A DNA stretch of 64,000 nucleotides from HyVt-477 sp965224605 (GTDB lineage Bacteria; Pseudomonadota; Gammaproteobacteria; Thiotrichales; Thiotrichaceae): contig CBDCZP010000015.1 in NCBI GenBank assembly GCA_965224605.1, positions 1 through 64,000 on the forward strand, in the 5' to 3' direction. The notes below the pieces were generated by a model that was not told where the DNA came from, made no database searches, and saw only the letters and a program-made list of their open reading frames with translations. Below, piece after piece: positions 36,806-46,163 of this stretch; positions within the stretch are counted from its first letter, which is position 1; every line of letters starts with the position of its first letter. The position numbers were made by a program, and so were the translations under genes.

Positions 36806-39800
36806 ATGACATCCCTACTAAAATTCATTGTTATCTCAATCGTTGTTATTTTCAACGCAACAGCAGCACCCTTGGCTAAAAAAGATGTACCAGAACCATT
36901 AAAACCTTGGGTTGACTGGGTCTTGTATGAACAAGATCAGCAGATGTGTCCACATGCTTATAATGGTAAACAACGTTTTTGTGCATGGCCGTCGAGTTTA
37001 AAATTAGAGTTAAACAACCAGCAAGGTGAGTTTAGCCAACATTGGCAAGTGCAAAGTGAAACTTGGGTACGTTTGCCAGGAAATGCCCAGCAATGGCCGC
37101 ATGATGTGGAGGTTGATAGCATTGCAGCGGTGGTGGTTAATCGACAAGGTTTTCCTACGGTCAAGCTATTTCCGGGGGAGCATGAAGTCAGTGGTGGGTT
37201 TCAGTGGGACAGCATTCCTGAATCGTTGACTATTCCACCCGCAACGGGTTTGTTCGAGATTAGTCGCAATGGTGAAGCCATCGAATTCCCTCGTATCAAT
37301 CAGCAAGGGCAGTTATGGCTGGATAAATCCATTCAACAAAAAGATGTTCAAGATGCCATGGATGTTCAGGTTTATCGCAAGATAGTCGATGGTCATCCCA
37401 TGCAAATTGAAACCCGCTTTATTCTCAATGTATCGGGGCGATCACGTGATGTGGTGTTTTCTGATGTGCAACTGGATAGATTTATTGCACTAAACCTAAT
37501 AAGTAAGCTACCCGCCAGAATTAATCAGCAAGGCGATTTGCAAGTACAGGTGCGCCCGGGAAATTGGCAGATTGATCTTGTTTCCTATAACCCTAACATA
37601 GTGGAATCGTTGACTCTGCCGGCAAGAGATGCCGTTGACGGTTTACCAGAGCAAGAAGTTTGGGTGTTTCAGGCTAAACCATCACTCAGATTGACAGAAA
37701 TATCGGGTGTCCCTTCAATAGATTCCCGGCAGACTCGTTTGCCGAATAAATGGCAGCAGTATCCTGCTTATTTACTCTCGTCCAACTTAGAGCCGCCCAA
37801 GCAGACCTTAAAACTAAAAACACTACAGCGTGGCAGTGCATCACCAGAGCCTAATCGACTTACCTTGAACCGTACGATGTGGATGGACTTCTCAGGTGAT
37901 GGCTTCACCATTGACGATAAAATCAGCGGCATAATGACCAGAGGCTGGCGTTTAGTAACAGCCTCTGAACTGGATTTGGGTTCAGTGCGTATTGATGATG
38001 AACCGCAATTCATTACTACCCTCAAAGGTAGCGTAGATGGAGTAGGAGGTACGGATAAAGGCGTAGAGGTCAGACGAGGTGAGATTGATTTACAAGCTGC
38101 CAGTCGTTATACAGAATCAGTATCGTCGATTCCTGTAACAGGATGGAAGCACGACTTCCAGCGTGTTTCGACCCGTTTGTTTTTACCACCGGGCTGGAAG
38201 CTTTTTTCAGCACATGGCGCAGATAACTTACCTAACACATGGTTACAACGCTGGACCTTGCTAGACTTGTTTATGGTGCTGGTTATTGCCGTAGCTATAG
38301 GGCGCTTATGGGATTGGAAGTGGGGGGTATTTGCTTTACTCACCATGACCTTGATCTGGCACGAAGTTGGAGCGCCCAAGTATATCTGGCTCAATCTAAT
38401 AGCCGCGATTGCCTTGCTGCGGGTATTGCCAGAAGGGTTGGCTAAAAAGCTGGTGTGGATGTATAGAAATGCTGTTTTCTTGGGGTTATTGCTGATTGTT
38501 ATACCGTTTATAGTGAGCGAAGTGAGGCAAGGTCTTTATCCGCAGTTGGGCATTTATGCGGATTATGACAGAGCCGTATATTCCTCTGGTTTTGAGAACG
38601 AAATAGCCAGTAGGGTAGCTGAAGATGCGACTATGGAATACGACAAGCTTGAGAAAAAAATGAATAGCCGAGTTTCTGAGATGATGCAATCCAGCAGCCC
38701 AGCCCCTGCACCTAGATCAAAAGGAAAGGGAGGTTATAATTCAAAGTTTAATCAGGGGGCTAATCAAAGTGCAACTCAAATGGCTAACCAAATAGTTGAC
38801 CCTAACGCGAATATTCAAACAGGCCCGGGATTGCCCACTTGGAATTGGCAAGAAGTACTTTTTCAATGGAATAGCCCAGTGAATGAGGCACAAACGTTAC
38901 GTCTGAATTTGATCGGCCCAAAGACTAATCTGGTATTGAATTTTCTTAGGGTGATTTTGTTATTGCTGTTAATGAGTCGATTAATACGCGTCTTTATTAA
39001 AGATAATAATAAAGATGGAAACTCCAAAAAACCTTTGCACCGATTCTCCAAAAGCTTAAAGGGGTTATCAGCTATCGCCTTACCGCTATTGTTAATAACA
39101 CTGTTAATGCCCGATGCGCATGCAGAAAAGTTAGTAAAACCCATTGCTAAAACAGCCAACATCAGCAATGCCACAAGCAAAAATGGCTTTCCAGATGAGG
39201 CGATGTTGCAAGCACTAAAAAGCCGTCTACTGGCTGCGGATAAATGCTTACCTGATTGCGCTCAAATCGAAGCCATGCGCATAGAGCTAAACGAAGAACA
39301 ACTGACTCTTTATGTAAAAATACACAGTGCAGCGGTAGATAATCAAGCAGTGGCTGTACCTTTGCCGGGCAATAGCGAACAATGGCGCGCAGAAACCGTC
39401 TTGTTAGCTAACCAGCCTGCCAAGTCACTGTCCAGAGATCAGCAAGGTGTGCTGTGGATAGGGCTCAACAAAGGTATTCACAATGTCGTTATGCAAGGCC
39501 GTTTGCCAAAGCAGCCACAAGTACAATTGTCGTTACCACTTTTACCGAAGTACGTTGAATGGAATGGAGAAGGCTGGACAGTCGAAGGTGTTCGCGACAA
39601 CCACATGCCCGCACAACAGCTTCAGCTGATTCGGAAGCAGAGTGCTGAATTGGCTACTTTGGATAAGAACAACTTGGCGGCGGAAAATAATATTTTACCA
39701 CCACTGCTACACGTGCAAAGAACGCTGCATCTTGGGCTGGACTGGATGGTGGAAACTCGTGTTTCCCGATTATCTCCAACAGGTAGCCCTGTAAGTATGA

Positions 39801-41107
39801 AAATTCCGTTGCTAAAAAATGAGTCGGTGCTGAGTAATAAGTATCCAGTAAAAAAGGCTCATGTGATGATTAATATGTCATCCATGCAGCGCAGTATTAG
39901 CTGGAATTCACACATTCCCGTGGCGGATAAATTATTGCTAGAAGCTACCCATACATCAGGTTTGGTGGAATCCTGGAAGCTGGATATCAGCCCCATCTGG
40001 CATGTGGAAATTACAGGTATTCCAGAAATCCATCATGGTAATCAGGCCGATGCCTGGTTACCAGAATGGCAACCTTGGCCGGGCGAAAAAGTTTCACTGG
40101 CGATTAGCCGACCTGAAGGCGTGGCGGGTCGTACGCTAACGATTGATCGGAGTATTCTGAGTATTAAAGTCGGTAAAAGAATAAGAGAATCAAAGCTGTC
40201 TTTAAATTTGCGTAGTAGCAGAGGCGGGCAACATGTGATTACCTTGCCGGAAAATTCCGAGTTGGTATCAGTCAATATCAACGACAGTCTACAGCCTATT
40301 CGTCAACAAGGCCGCAAGGTTAGTCTGCCTATTGTCCCCGGAGAACAGCGAATTGTCGCAAAATGGCGTGTGGATACACCTATCCATACGCGTTTAACAG
40401 TCCTGCCCGTAGATGTGGGCGTGGATAATGTGAATAACAGTATTCATCTTGGTATGGGTAGGGATCGTTGGGTGCTCTTTACGAATGGTCCACAAATGGG
40501 GCCTGCCGTACTGTTCTGGGGAGTTTTGCTGGTGGTGTTGATCGCCTCGGTGATCCTTGGGCGAATTAAAGAAAGCCCGTTAAAAACATGGCAATGGTTC
40601 TTGTTAGGCACAGGGTTGATTCTGGCAACCCCCATTATGATACTGGTAGTCGCAGGTTGGCTATTGGCGATGAATTATCGCCCCAAACTTCAGTCGGTGG
40701 AGAGCCGTTTACTGTTTAATGGTGGACAAGTGTTATTAGTCATTCTAACTATAGTTGCTTTCGGGACATTAATGATTACATTACGACAAGGGTTGCTGGG
40801 GTGGCCTGATATGCAAATCTCAGGTAACTCATCTACTGCTTGGCAACTAAGATGGTTTCAAGATAGGTCTTCAGCTCAATTACCTCAACCCTGGGTGATT
40901 TCAGTACCGCTTTTAGTGTATAGAATACTTATGTTGCTGTGGGCGCTATGGTTGGCGTTCTCCTTGATTAGTTGGTTGCGTGATGGTTGGCATAACTTCA
41001 CAGTGGGTGGGTTATGGCGATCTGCTCCGGAGGAAACCAAGAAAGAAACCAAGAAAGAAATCAAGAAACAAAAGACTGACATCAAATCTGCTGAGAATGA
41101 GAGCTAG
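36806..41107 (+). CDS. Giant envelope protein of unknown function, internally duplicated
   Basis: A 1433-residue protein I cannot assign. A signal peptide (residues 1-21, ending ATAA) leads into a beta-rich region. Helix clusters occur near 483-575 and 712-775, the latter ending in a signal-like LLMPDAHA. A second beta-rich region (about 800-1280) and four more helices (about 1290-1420) follow, then a Lys/Glu tail. The two beta-rich regions look related: LPGNAQQWPHDV and LPGNSEQW occur with similar spacing after a cysteine and are followed by an ornament of short strands and a G.H.V segment. It sits 8 nt before a primase-HAD gene. Best described as a two-module periplasmic/membrane protein. 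Confidence 0.7.
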   Translation: MTSLLKFIVISIVVIFNATAAPLAKKDVPEPLKPWVDWVLYEQDQQMCPHAYNGKQRFCAWPSSLKLELNNQQGEFSQHWQVQSETWVRLPGNAQQWPHDVEVDSIAAVVVNRQGFPTVKLFPGEHEVSGGFQWDSIPESLTIPPATGLFEISRNGEAIEFPRINQQGQLWLDKSIQQKDVQDAMDVQVYRKIVDGHPMQIETRFILNVSGRSRDVVFSDVQLDRFIALNLISKLPARINQQGDLQVQVRPGNWQIDLVSYNPNIVESLTLPARDAVDGLPEQEVWVFQAKPSLRLTEISGVPSIDSRQTRLPNKWQQYPAYLLSSNLEPPKQTLKLKTLQRGSASPEPNRLTLNRTMWMDFSGDGFTIDDKISGIMTRGWRLVTASELDLGSVRIDDEPQFITTLKGSVDGVGGTDKGVEVRRGEIDLQAASRYTESVSSIPVTGWKHDFQRVSTRLFLPPGWKLFSAHGADNLPNTWLQRWTLLDLFMVLVIAVAIGRLWDWKWGVFALLTMTLIWHEVGAPKYIWLNLIAAIALLRVLPEGLAKKLVWMYRNAVFLGLLLIVIPFIVSEVRQGLYPQLGIYADYDRAVYSSGFENEIASRVAEDATMEYDKLEKKMNSRVSEMMQSSSPAPAPRSKGKGGYNSKFNQGANQSATQMANQIVDPNANIQTGPGLPTWNWQEVLFQWNSPVNEAQTLRLNLIGPKTNLVLNFLRVILLLLLMSRLIRVFIKDNNKDGNSKKPLHRFSKSLKGLSAIALPLLLITLLMPDAHAEKLVKPIAKTANISNATSKNGFPDEAMLQALKSRLLAADKCLPDCAQIEAMRIELNEEQLTLYVKIHSAAVDNQAVAVPLPGNSEQWRAETVLLANQPAKSLSRDQQGVLWIGLNKGIHNVVMQGRLPKQPQVQLSLPLLPKYVEWNGEGWTVEGVRDNHMPAQQLQLIRKQSAELATLDKNNLAAENNILPPLLHVQRTLHLGLDWMVETRVSRLSPTGSPVSMKIPLLKNESVLSNKYPVKKAHVMINMSSMQRSISWNSHIPVADKLLLEATHTSGLVESWKLDISPIWHVEITGIPEIHHGNQADAWLPEWQPWPGEKVSLAISRPEGVAGRTLTIDRSILSIKVGKRIRESKLSLNLRSSRGGQHVITLPENSELVSVNINDSLQPIRQQGRKVSLPIVPGEQRIVAKWRVDTPIHTRLTVLPVDVGVDNVNNSIHLGMGRDRWVLFTNGPQMGPAVLFWGVLLVVLIASVILGRIKESPLKTWQWFLLGTGLILATPIMILVVAGWLLAMNYRPKLQSVESRLLFNGGQVLLVILTIVAFGTLMITLRQGLLGWPDMQISGNSSTAWQLRWFQDRSSAQLPQPWVISVPLLVYRILMLLWALWLAFSLISWLRDGWHNFTVGGLWRSAPEETKKETKKEIKKQKTDIKSAENES

Positions 41108-41115
41108 AAAATAAC

Positions 41116-42387
41116 ATGGCAACCCACCACGAAATCATCGGCGAAGAATGGAAAGAACGCTCGCGTGAACTGGCAGAATGGACAATGCAGCGGATGGTTA
41201 ATCGTAAAGATGTGTGGGGACAATATTCTGTTTTGTCGCCTGATGAAAGACGCAGGTTAGGGCAGAAATACAAAGCGATGACGTTACCGCGTAAATCCAT
41301 GCGCGGTGATGACATGGTGACATTGGATAAGCTCACCAGGCACTTCGCTAGTCGTTATCATCACAAACCACAAATTATTGGTCTGCATGAAAAAAGCAAA
41401 GAAGATACTAGTTTATGGTTAGGCATTGATATCGACTGTCATGATTACAACTCGCCATCAGGTGAAGATCACGGGCGACGAAATCTGGCTACAGCCATTA
41501 AATGGTGGAAAGAAATGCAATCGATGGGCTACGATCCTTTGTTGATTGATTCCAGTGGCAAAGGTGGCTATCACCTGTGGTTGCACTTTGCCGAACCTGC
41601 ACCCACGCAAGATGTGTTTGCGTTGGCGCAACATTTTGTCAGCACATGGGAAGAGAACAATCTTGATGAAGAACCAGAAACTTTCCCCAAACAATTAAAG
41701 CCCGGTAGCCTGGGTGCATGGTTTCGACTGCCCGGCTTACATCATTATCTAAAGCATTATGGACGTGTCTGGAGTGGTGATGATTGGTTAGAAAACCCCT
41801 GGCTAGAGGGTCACGCCGCTATTGATGCCATCCTGCAATGCGTTCCAGGGCGGCCACCCCCTGCAGCAAAAACCAGTCAGGAAAAACACGTTCGCACCAC
41901 GAGTCGTAGGAAAAAGACCTCAGCGACGACGGCAACAACGGCAAAGACGAAGAAAACAGCCCAGCAACGAAAACAACGATTTAAACGTAGCAAACGACCT
42001 GTAGTGTGCGTCGATGTCGATGGAGTGTTGGCAAGCAGGGAGTACTCAAAAGGGGCAGCCGAAATAGGTGAGCCGATAGACGGCGCAGTAGATTTCACGC
42101 GTGAACTTCATGAAACAGCCGATATTATTATCCTTACTGCACGCATATCAGGTGGTGATGCCAAGTCTAAGAGCAAGAAAAAATCAGCGGAGGTAGGCGA
42201 ACAGGCAAAAGTTCAAGTTAAAGACTGGCTCGATCAACATGGATTTGCCTACACCAGCATTTGGACAGAGTCAGGCAAACCGATTGCTAGTGTCTATGTG
42301 GATGATCGTGCCGTTGCCTGTCGTCCCGAAGAGGATGGCGTGAAGGCATTCAAGCTGGCGCATGAGGGGATTGATAAGCTTCTGTAA
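41116..42387 (+). CDS. Primase-polymerase-like domain fused to HAD phosphatase domain
   Basis: A 423-residue two-domain protein. Residues about 80-235 resemble an archaeo-eukaryotic primase of the TOTE/PrimPol type: metal motif LGIDIDCHD (D105, D107), SSGKGGYHLWLHF with H153, and WFRLPGLHHY near 213-222. A Lys/Arg/Thr-rich linker (about 240-294) could bind DNA. Residues 295-423 form a HAD-like domain with nucleophile motif VCVDVDGVL (D300, D302), LTARISGG and VYVDDRAV. The fusion suggests nucleotide or end-processing coupled to priming (inference). It follows the giant membrane protein by 8 nt on the same strand. Confidence 0.72.
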   Translation: MATHHEIIGEEWKERSRELAEWTMQRMVNRKDVWGQYSVLSPDERRRLGQKYKAMTLPRKSMRGDDMVTLDKLTRHFASRYHHKPQIIGLHEKSKEDTSLWLGIDIDCHDYNSPSGEDHGRRNLATAIKWWKEMQSMGYDPLLIDSSGKGGYHLWLHFAEPAPTQDVFALAQHFVSTWEENNLDEEPETFPKQLKPGSLGAWFRLPGLHHYLKHYGRVWSGDDWLENPWLEGHAAIDAILQCVPGRPPPAAKTSQEKHVRTTSRRKKTSATTATTAKTKKTAQQRKQRFKRSKRPVVCVDVDGVLASREYSKGAAEIGEPIDGAVDFTRELHETADIIILTARISGGDAKSKSKKKSAEVGEQAKVQVKDWLDQHGFAYTSIWTESGKPIASVYVDDRAVACRPEEDGVKAFKLAHEGIDKLL

Positions 42388-42391
42388 GTGG

Positions 42392-42652
42392 TTAATTCCC
42401 AGGTACAGCAGCTCGTGCCGCTTTTGAACCTACGGATTTTCCGATGCGTTTGCCAATGTTTCCGCCAACCACACCACCGACAGTACCACCCACCACGCCA
42501 CCCGCCGCGCCCGCAGCCGCGCCCGCCGCTTTAACAGGAAGTTTAGCAACTGAAACGGCACTGCTAACAACTTGTTGCTGTGAACATGCCTGAATATTGA
42601 TTAGTAAAATAAGGGATAATGTGATGCGAATAACGATATTGATTTTTTTCAT
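42392..42652 (-). CDS. Small glycine-zipper lipoprotein
   Basis: An 86-residue protein with a lipoprotein signal (lipobox IQACSQQ) and a glycine/alanine-zipper stretch (AAGAAAGAAGGVVGG, then GGVVGGNIGKRIGKSVGS). Glycine-zipper lipoproteins usually insert in or brace the outer membrane. It is convergent with the primase-HAD gene, 4 nt apart. Confidence 0.72.
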   Translation of the reverse strand: MKKINIVIRITLSLILLINIQACSQQQVVSSAVSVAKLPVKAAGAAAGAAGGVVGGTVGGVVGGNIGKRIGKSVGSKAARAAVPGN

Positions 42653-42733
42653 GAGGGTTCTATTCTAATTTTTAATCATATAATGAATTGAGCGGAATAT
42701 AACATAGTCTCAATAGTTATTGTCTATAAGTTC

Positions 42734-42765
42734 TGTTGCGCACGCTCACGCTTTGCACAACCTAC
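42734..42765. repeat. Half palindromic repeat (..ACAACCTAC)
   Basis: TGTTGCGCACGCTCACGCTT followed by TGCACAACCTAC resembles one strand of the GTAGGAT-type repeat at 25403-25436. Only one arm is complete. Confidence 0.4.
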
Positions 42766-42784
42766 TAAGGACACAGGAGCTAAA

Positions 42785-43540
42785 ATGAGTACCCATTTTA
42801 AAGATCATTTCTCCTCAAAATCAGCGGATTACAGTCAATATCGCCCCGATTATCCCGCGGCCTTATTTGAATACTTGGCTAAAATAACACCTGGACATCA
42901 GCGTGTTTGGGATTGCGCTACGGGCTCAGGGCAAGCAGCGACAGTACTTTCATCTCATTTTCGAGAGGTGCTTGCTACTGATGCAAGCAAGCAGCAGATT
43001 ACTAATGCACTAAAGAAACCCAATATTCATTATGCAGTAGCTCCGGCTGAACAATCTGGCTTAAATGATAACTCCGTCGACCTGATTGTAGTTGCTCAGG
43101 CATTGCATTGGTTTGACCTTAATGCTTTTACCGTTGAAGTTAAGAGAGTTTTAAAAGCGGATGGGCTTTTGGCTGTATGGACTTACAACTTATTAGAAAT
43201 CAATCCCCGCATTGATCAATGCGTCAATCGGTTGTACGCAGAAGTATTAAATGATTATTGGCCTCGTGAACGCGCCTTGATTGAATCTGGCTATAGTGAA
43301 ATAAACTTTCCCTTTGATGAAATTGAAACGCCTTCTTTCAAGATGGAAAAAGAGTGGAGTTTAGAACAATTGGCAGGTTATTTGCGAACCTGGTCTGCGG
43401 TAAAAAACTACCTCAAAGAGCATGATAACGACCCTGTAGACGTTGTTGAAGAAGAGCTGGCAGAAATATGGCAAGGTGAAAGTATGGAGGTGGAATGGCC
43501 GTTAACTTTGCGTGTTTGGAGATTGAGTAAAACTTCTTAA
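42785..43540 (+). CDS. Class I SAM-dependent methyltransferase
   Basis: A 251-residue methyltransferase of the UbiE/type 11 kind. It begins FSSKSADYSQYRPDYP, has SAM motif I VWDCATGSGQAATVL and the later VDLIVVAQALHWFD motif. The substrate is unknown. Its last bases overlap the end of the convergent TumA-like gene. The ATG follows ACACAGGAG within about 8 nt. Confidence 0.85.
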   Translation: MSTHFKDHFSSKSADYSQYRPDYPAALFEYLAKITPGHQRVWDCATGSGQAATVLSSHFREVLATDASKQQITNALKKPNIHYAVAPAEQSGLNDNSVDLIVVAQALHWFDLNAFTVEVKRVLKADGLLAVWTYNLLEINPRIDQCVNRLYAEVLNDYWPRERALIESGYSEINFPFDEIETPSFKMEKEWSLEQLAGYLRTWSAVKNYLKEHDNDPVDVVEEELAEIWQGESMEVEWPLTLRVWRLSKTS

Positions 43541-43902
43541 GCGGCTTCTGTGTTCGACATAATATGCATATCCACATGTATATCACTAAAAGGGCAATGC
43601 AAAGTACCTTTGTCATTACGGTCTAGTAACCCCAGTTCGACAAGAACCTTTGCATCTTCATGTACTCGTTTGACATCGCGTTTAACGTATCGAGCTAATT
43701 CCCTAACACCCATTGTGTCTTTGGTTTGTAGAGCGTTAATGATGTCCCAGCGACGCTTTGTTAGACGGGAGAAAAATATGCCTGGAGATTGAAAGTTTAA
43801 AGTTTCACCTTGATAGGTCTTTTTCTGTGCAGCCTTTCCAGCGTGCCGAAGAGCTGTTTTCCAATCAGGCTGTAGAGTAATGATTAATTTTCGTTTTTCC
43901 AT
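43537..43902 (-). CDS. HTH antitoxin, TumA-like (HVO_A0114 family)
   Basis: A 121-residue winged-helix protein: FSRLTKRRWDIINALQ, GVRELARYVKRDVKRVHED and ALVELGLLDRNDKGT-like segments form the DNA-binding domain. It is encoded directly behind a TumE-type toxin and overlaps it by about 19 nt, the usual arrangement of TumE/TumA toxin-antitoxin modules. It probably neutralises the toxin and represses the operon. Confidence 0.82.
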   Translation of the reverse strand: MEKRKLIITLQPDWKTALRHAGKAAQKKTYQGETLNFQSPGIFFSRLTKRRWDIINALQTKDTMGVRELARYVKRDVKRVHEDAKVLVELGLLDRNDKGTLHCPFSDIHVDMHIMSNTEAA

Positions 43903-44171
43903 TTTTCTACCTCGGATAAAAAATCTTCAATAAGTGAATCTATACCGGTAAATTTATAACTATGTTCTTGTTCTTCATAATGCCAGTGATCACCTTTACC
44001 TCGCTCATTATCAAAGCCAATTATTCGCTTCCCATTAACGATATAAACCAAACGGTACTTGAATCCATGCGAGGTAGGCGGTATGGGTTCAGGCACACGC
44101 CAAATCACCATTTCTATGATATCACCAAGAGGTGATACGTCCTTGTAGCGTGCAATCAAGGTAGCATCCAT
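43884..44171 (-). CDS. TumE-like toxin (DUF6516)
   Basis: A protein of about 95 residues (ATG 44171; a further in-frame start at 44207 would add 12). It matches the TumE/DUF6516 family: DATLIARYKDVSPLGDIIEM, VYIVNGKRIIGFDNERGKGD and HWHYEEQEHSYKFTGIDSL. The activity of the family is toxic to the host cell in the absence of the antitoxin. It forms a two-gene module with the HTH gene downstream on the minus strand. Confidence 0.82.
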   Translation of the reverse strand: MDATLIARYKDVSPLGDIIEMVIWRVPEPIPPTSHGFKYRLVYIVNGKRIIGFDNERGKGDHWHYEEQEHSYKFTGIDSLIEDFLSEVEKWKNEN

Positions 44172-44229
44172 GTTGGCAATAATGCCTACACAAAGCTGGT
44201 TTTGCAAGTTACCCTAAGAAAGATATGTG

Positions 44230-45810
44230 CTACAAAAACTTCTGCACTCCTCTATATTTAGGTGCTTTTGATGCGGGCTGGTTGATATGTTCTTTTATAC
44301 CCCAGCTACCATACGCTTGATAGGTTCGAGGTGAGGAGAAGATAGCGAATAAGCTTCCGTTGGTGACTTGATTCCAGCTGTGCAGGAATTCGGTATACAT
44401 CTGTTCCATTGGCCAAGCGCGGTTTGCCCCTACATAATATTTGGTGGGGATGTCTTTGGTGGAACGGTTGCCAGGTGCGTAGAGGTGTTGTCCACCTTCA
44501 TAGGCGATAAGTTTTAAGCCATGTTTACTGACTTCGGCTTGCTGTTTCTGGATCATTTTCCTGACGTTATTTAACGAGTAAGGATTGGTATCGTCTTTGA
44601 GCAACTTGAAGACACTAGGTACGCTCATCACTCCAGCTTGTACTTTTTGATGAACGAAGAAGTAAGGTGCGATAGCGACGGCATCGAAGTTTTTCGGTGT
44701 ATTGTTATATTCCATTAACATCTTTGTCAGCTTGGGGTTGGCGCTCCAAGCGCCCATCACTCGGATCAAACGGTTTGAGTTGCCAAACACTTGTTTCCAA
44801 ATGCGCATCACTTGTGAGGCACGAGTAACATAGTATTTGTGCCCTGCATTATGATCGTTTCCTAAGCCTTGTTGAATGCCTTTGGTGCGTACATATCGTG
44901 CCGCTGTGAAGGTTGGGTTCCAGGCTTCGTTGGTGTATTCGATGTAGACTTTCAGATGGGGTCTGAGGTTTTGCTTTACGTATTGGGCATAGCGTCGTAC
45001 CAGATCATCATTAGCGCGTTCCGGAATATTAAACCAGGCATTACGATTGAGTTTATTGGCTAAGGCAACCATGACTTGCAAGGGCGCTCCGCGACGGCCT
45101 TCTTTGCCAGCCCAGGTAGCTTCTTGCATATGGGGTAGCTGATTCCATGAAGTTAAAGGGTTACGCGTGATACCGGACATATTCATAAAGCGAATGGTGT
45201 CGAAATCTTTCATAAAGCGCAGGTAATCCGGATTAAACAGAATCTGTTGGTGATGGGTTTCAAAAGCCTGATAGTTGCCGGAGCATTGACCGGCATTGTC
45301 TACTCTGTGAAAAGGGTTATTAGCACAGATACCGCCTGGAATGAGAACTCGTATATTTCTGATGTAGTCCTGCGGTTGACTCTGCTTGATAATAAGCGTG
45401 ACCTTGAAGAAATTATCTCGTCCAGCGGCTATGTGAACAATATCTTTACCCGGCTGCCTTGAGATGACTTTAGCATCATCGGTGTAGTCGATTTTCCCTT
45501 GGCCATCATAAAGAACCGTATAGTTGCCATTGGGTAACGTGCCAGCAGGTAGCCAGTGCAATAGATTAGTACCTGCGTGTCCACCATTCAGATTTTTTGG
45601 CCAGCCATTGTGATCATAGCTAATATTGCCACGGGTGAGTTTTGCATTGGCTTCATCGAAGGGCAGTGACATTTTGAATAGGTTTACAAAAGGTACGCTG
45701 GAGTCTATTTGCATGACTTCATTGGTGTTCATGCCGATAGGAAATTTAGCGGCTTGTGTTGAGCCGATGAATACCAGTGTTAGAAATATTAAAATAATGC
45801 GTGATAACAT
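44230..45810 (-). CDS. Secreted glycoside-hydrolase-like protein
   Basis: A protein of about 526 residues (ATG 45810, with AAAGGA upstream; a TTG at 45840 is an alternative). A signal peptide ending in TQAA is followed by an N-terminal beta-rich part and a TIM-barrel-like domain. YIEYTNEAWNP (E about 295) and LIAYEGGQHLY (E about 438) look like the acid/base and nucleophile strands of a clan-A glycosidase. It contains WAGKEGRRGAP and RIWKQVFG segments. Substrate unknown; a polysaccharide of the sheath, biofilm or environment is possible. Confidence 0.7.
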   Translation of the reverse strand: MLSRIILIFLTLVFIGSTQAAKFPIGMNTNEVMQIDSSVPFVNLFKMSLPFDEANAKLTRGNISYDHNGWPKNLNGGHAGTNLLHWLPAGTLPNGNYTVLYDGQGKIDYTDDAKVISRQPGKDIVHIAAGRDNFFKVTLIIKQSQPQDYIRNIRVLIPGGICANNPFHRVDNAGQCSGNYQAFETHHQQILFNPDYLRFMKDFDTIRFMNMSGITRNPLTSWNQLPHMQEATWAGKEGRRGAPLQVMVALANKLNRNAWFNIPERANDDLVRRYAQYVKQNLRPHLKVYIEYTNEAWNPTFTAARYVRTKGIQQGLGNDHNAGHKYYVTRASQVMRIWKQVFGNSNRLIRVMGAWSANPKLTKMLMEYNNTPKNFDAVAIAPYFFVHQKVQAGVMSVPSVFKLLKDDTNPYSLNNVRKMIQKQQAEVSKHGLKLIAYEGGQHLYAPGNRSTKDIPTKYYVGANRAWPMEQMYTEFLHSWNQVTNGSLFAIFSSPRTYQAYGSWGIKEHINQPASKAPKYRGVQKFL

Positions 45811-45913
45811 GGTCAATCCTTTGATTTGGTTTTTTAGCAAGCAGTGTTTCTATTTACTAGTCCCAAGCCCCAACTTGGGAACCAGTCGAGGGAGTCGCAA
45901 AAGCAATGTTTTT

Positions 45914-46043
45914 GTAGGTCGGATAAGGTACGCCATCCGGCAAGGTGCTGAATTAACTGTTTTTGTCGTATGACGCTCGGCAATTGCTCCTGCTTTGCCC
46001 TACTACGGTACATCCATGTACCTATATCGTTTATACGACCTAC
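45914..46043. mobile_element. GTAGGTCGGATAAGG palindromic element, long copy
   Basis: GTAGGTCGGATAAGGTACGC (from 45914) and CGACCTAC (46036-46043) mark the ends. The inner part GAATTAACTGTTTTTGTCG matches the 59920-60001 copy. An extra 45-50 bases (CAATTGCTCCTGCTTTGCCC..) are inserted in the right half. The rest of the 45811-46163 spacer shows no gene. Confidence 0.6.
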
Positions 46044-46163
46044 AATTTAGCTTTTACAACACCTTCCAGTAAAGAGTGGGTTCCACCTATTCTGCAAGCA
46101 TAAGTATTTAATTAGATAATGAATTTGTGCTGATATAGTTACATTGGATTGTACTATCATTCA

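Noticed and set aside
42785..43540. Cyclase or defence partner for the PycTM protein
   Set aside because: The sequence is an ordinary SAM methyltransferase (ATGSGQAAT motif) 17 kb away and has no nucleotide cyclase motifs. No other candidate cyclase was found.
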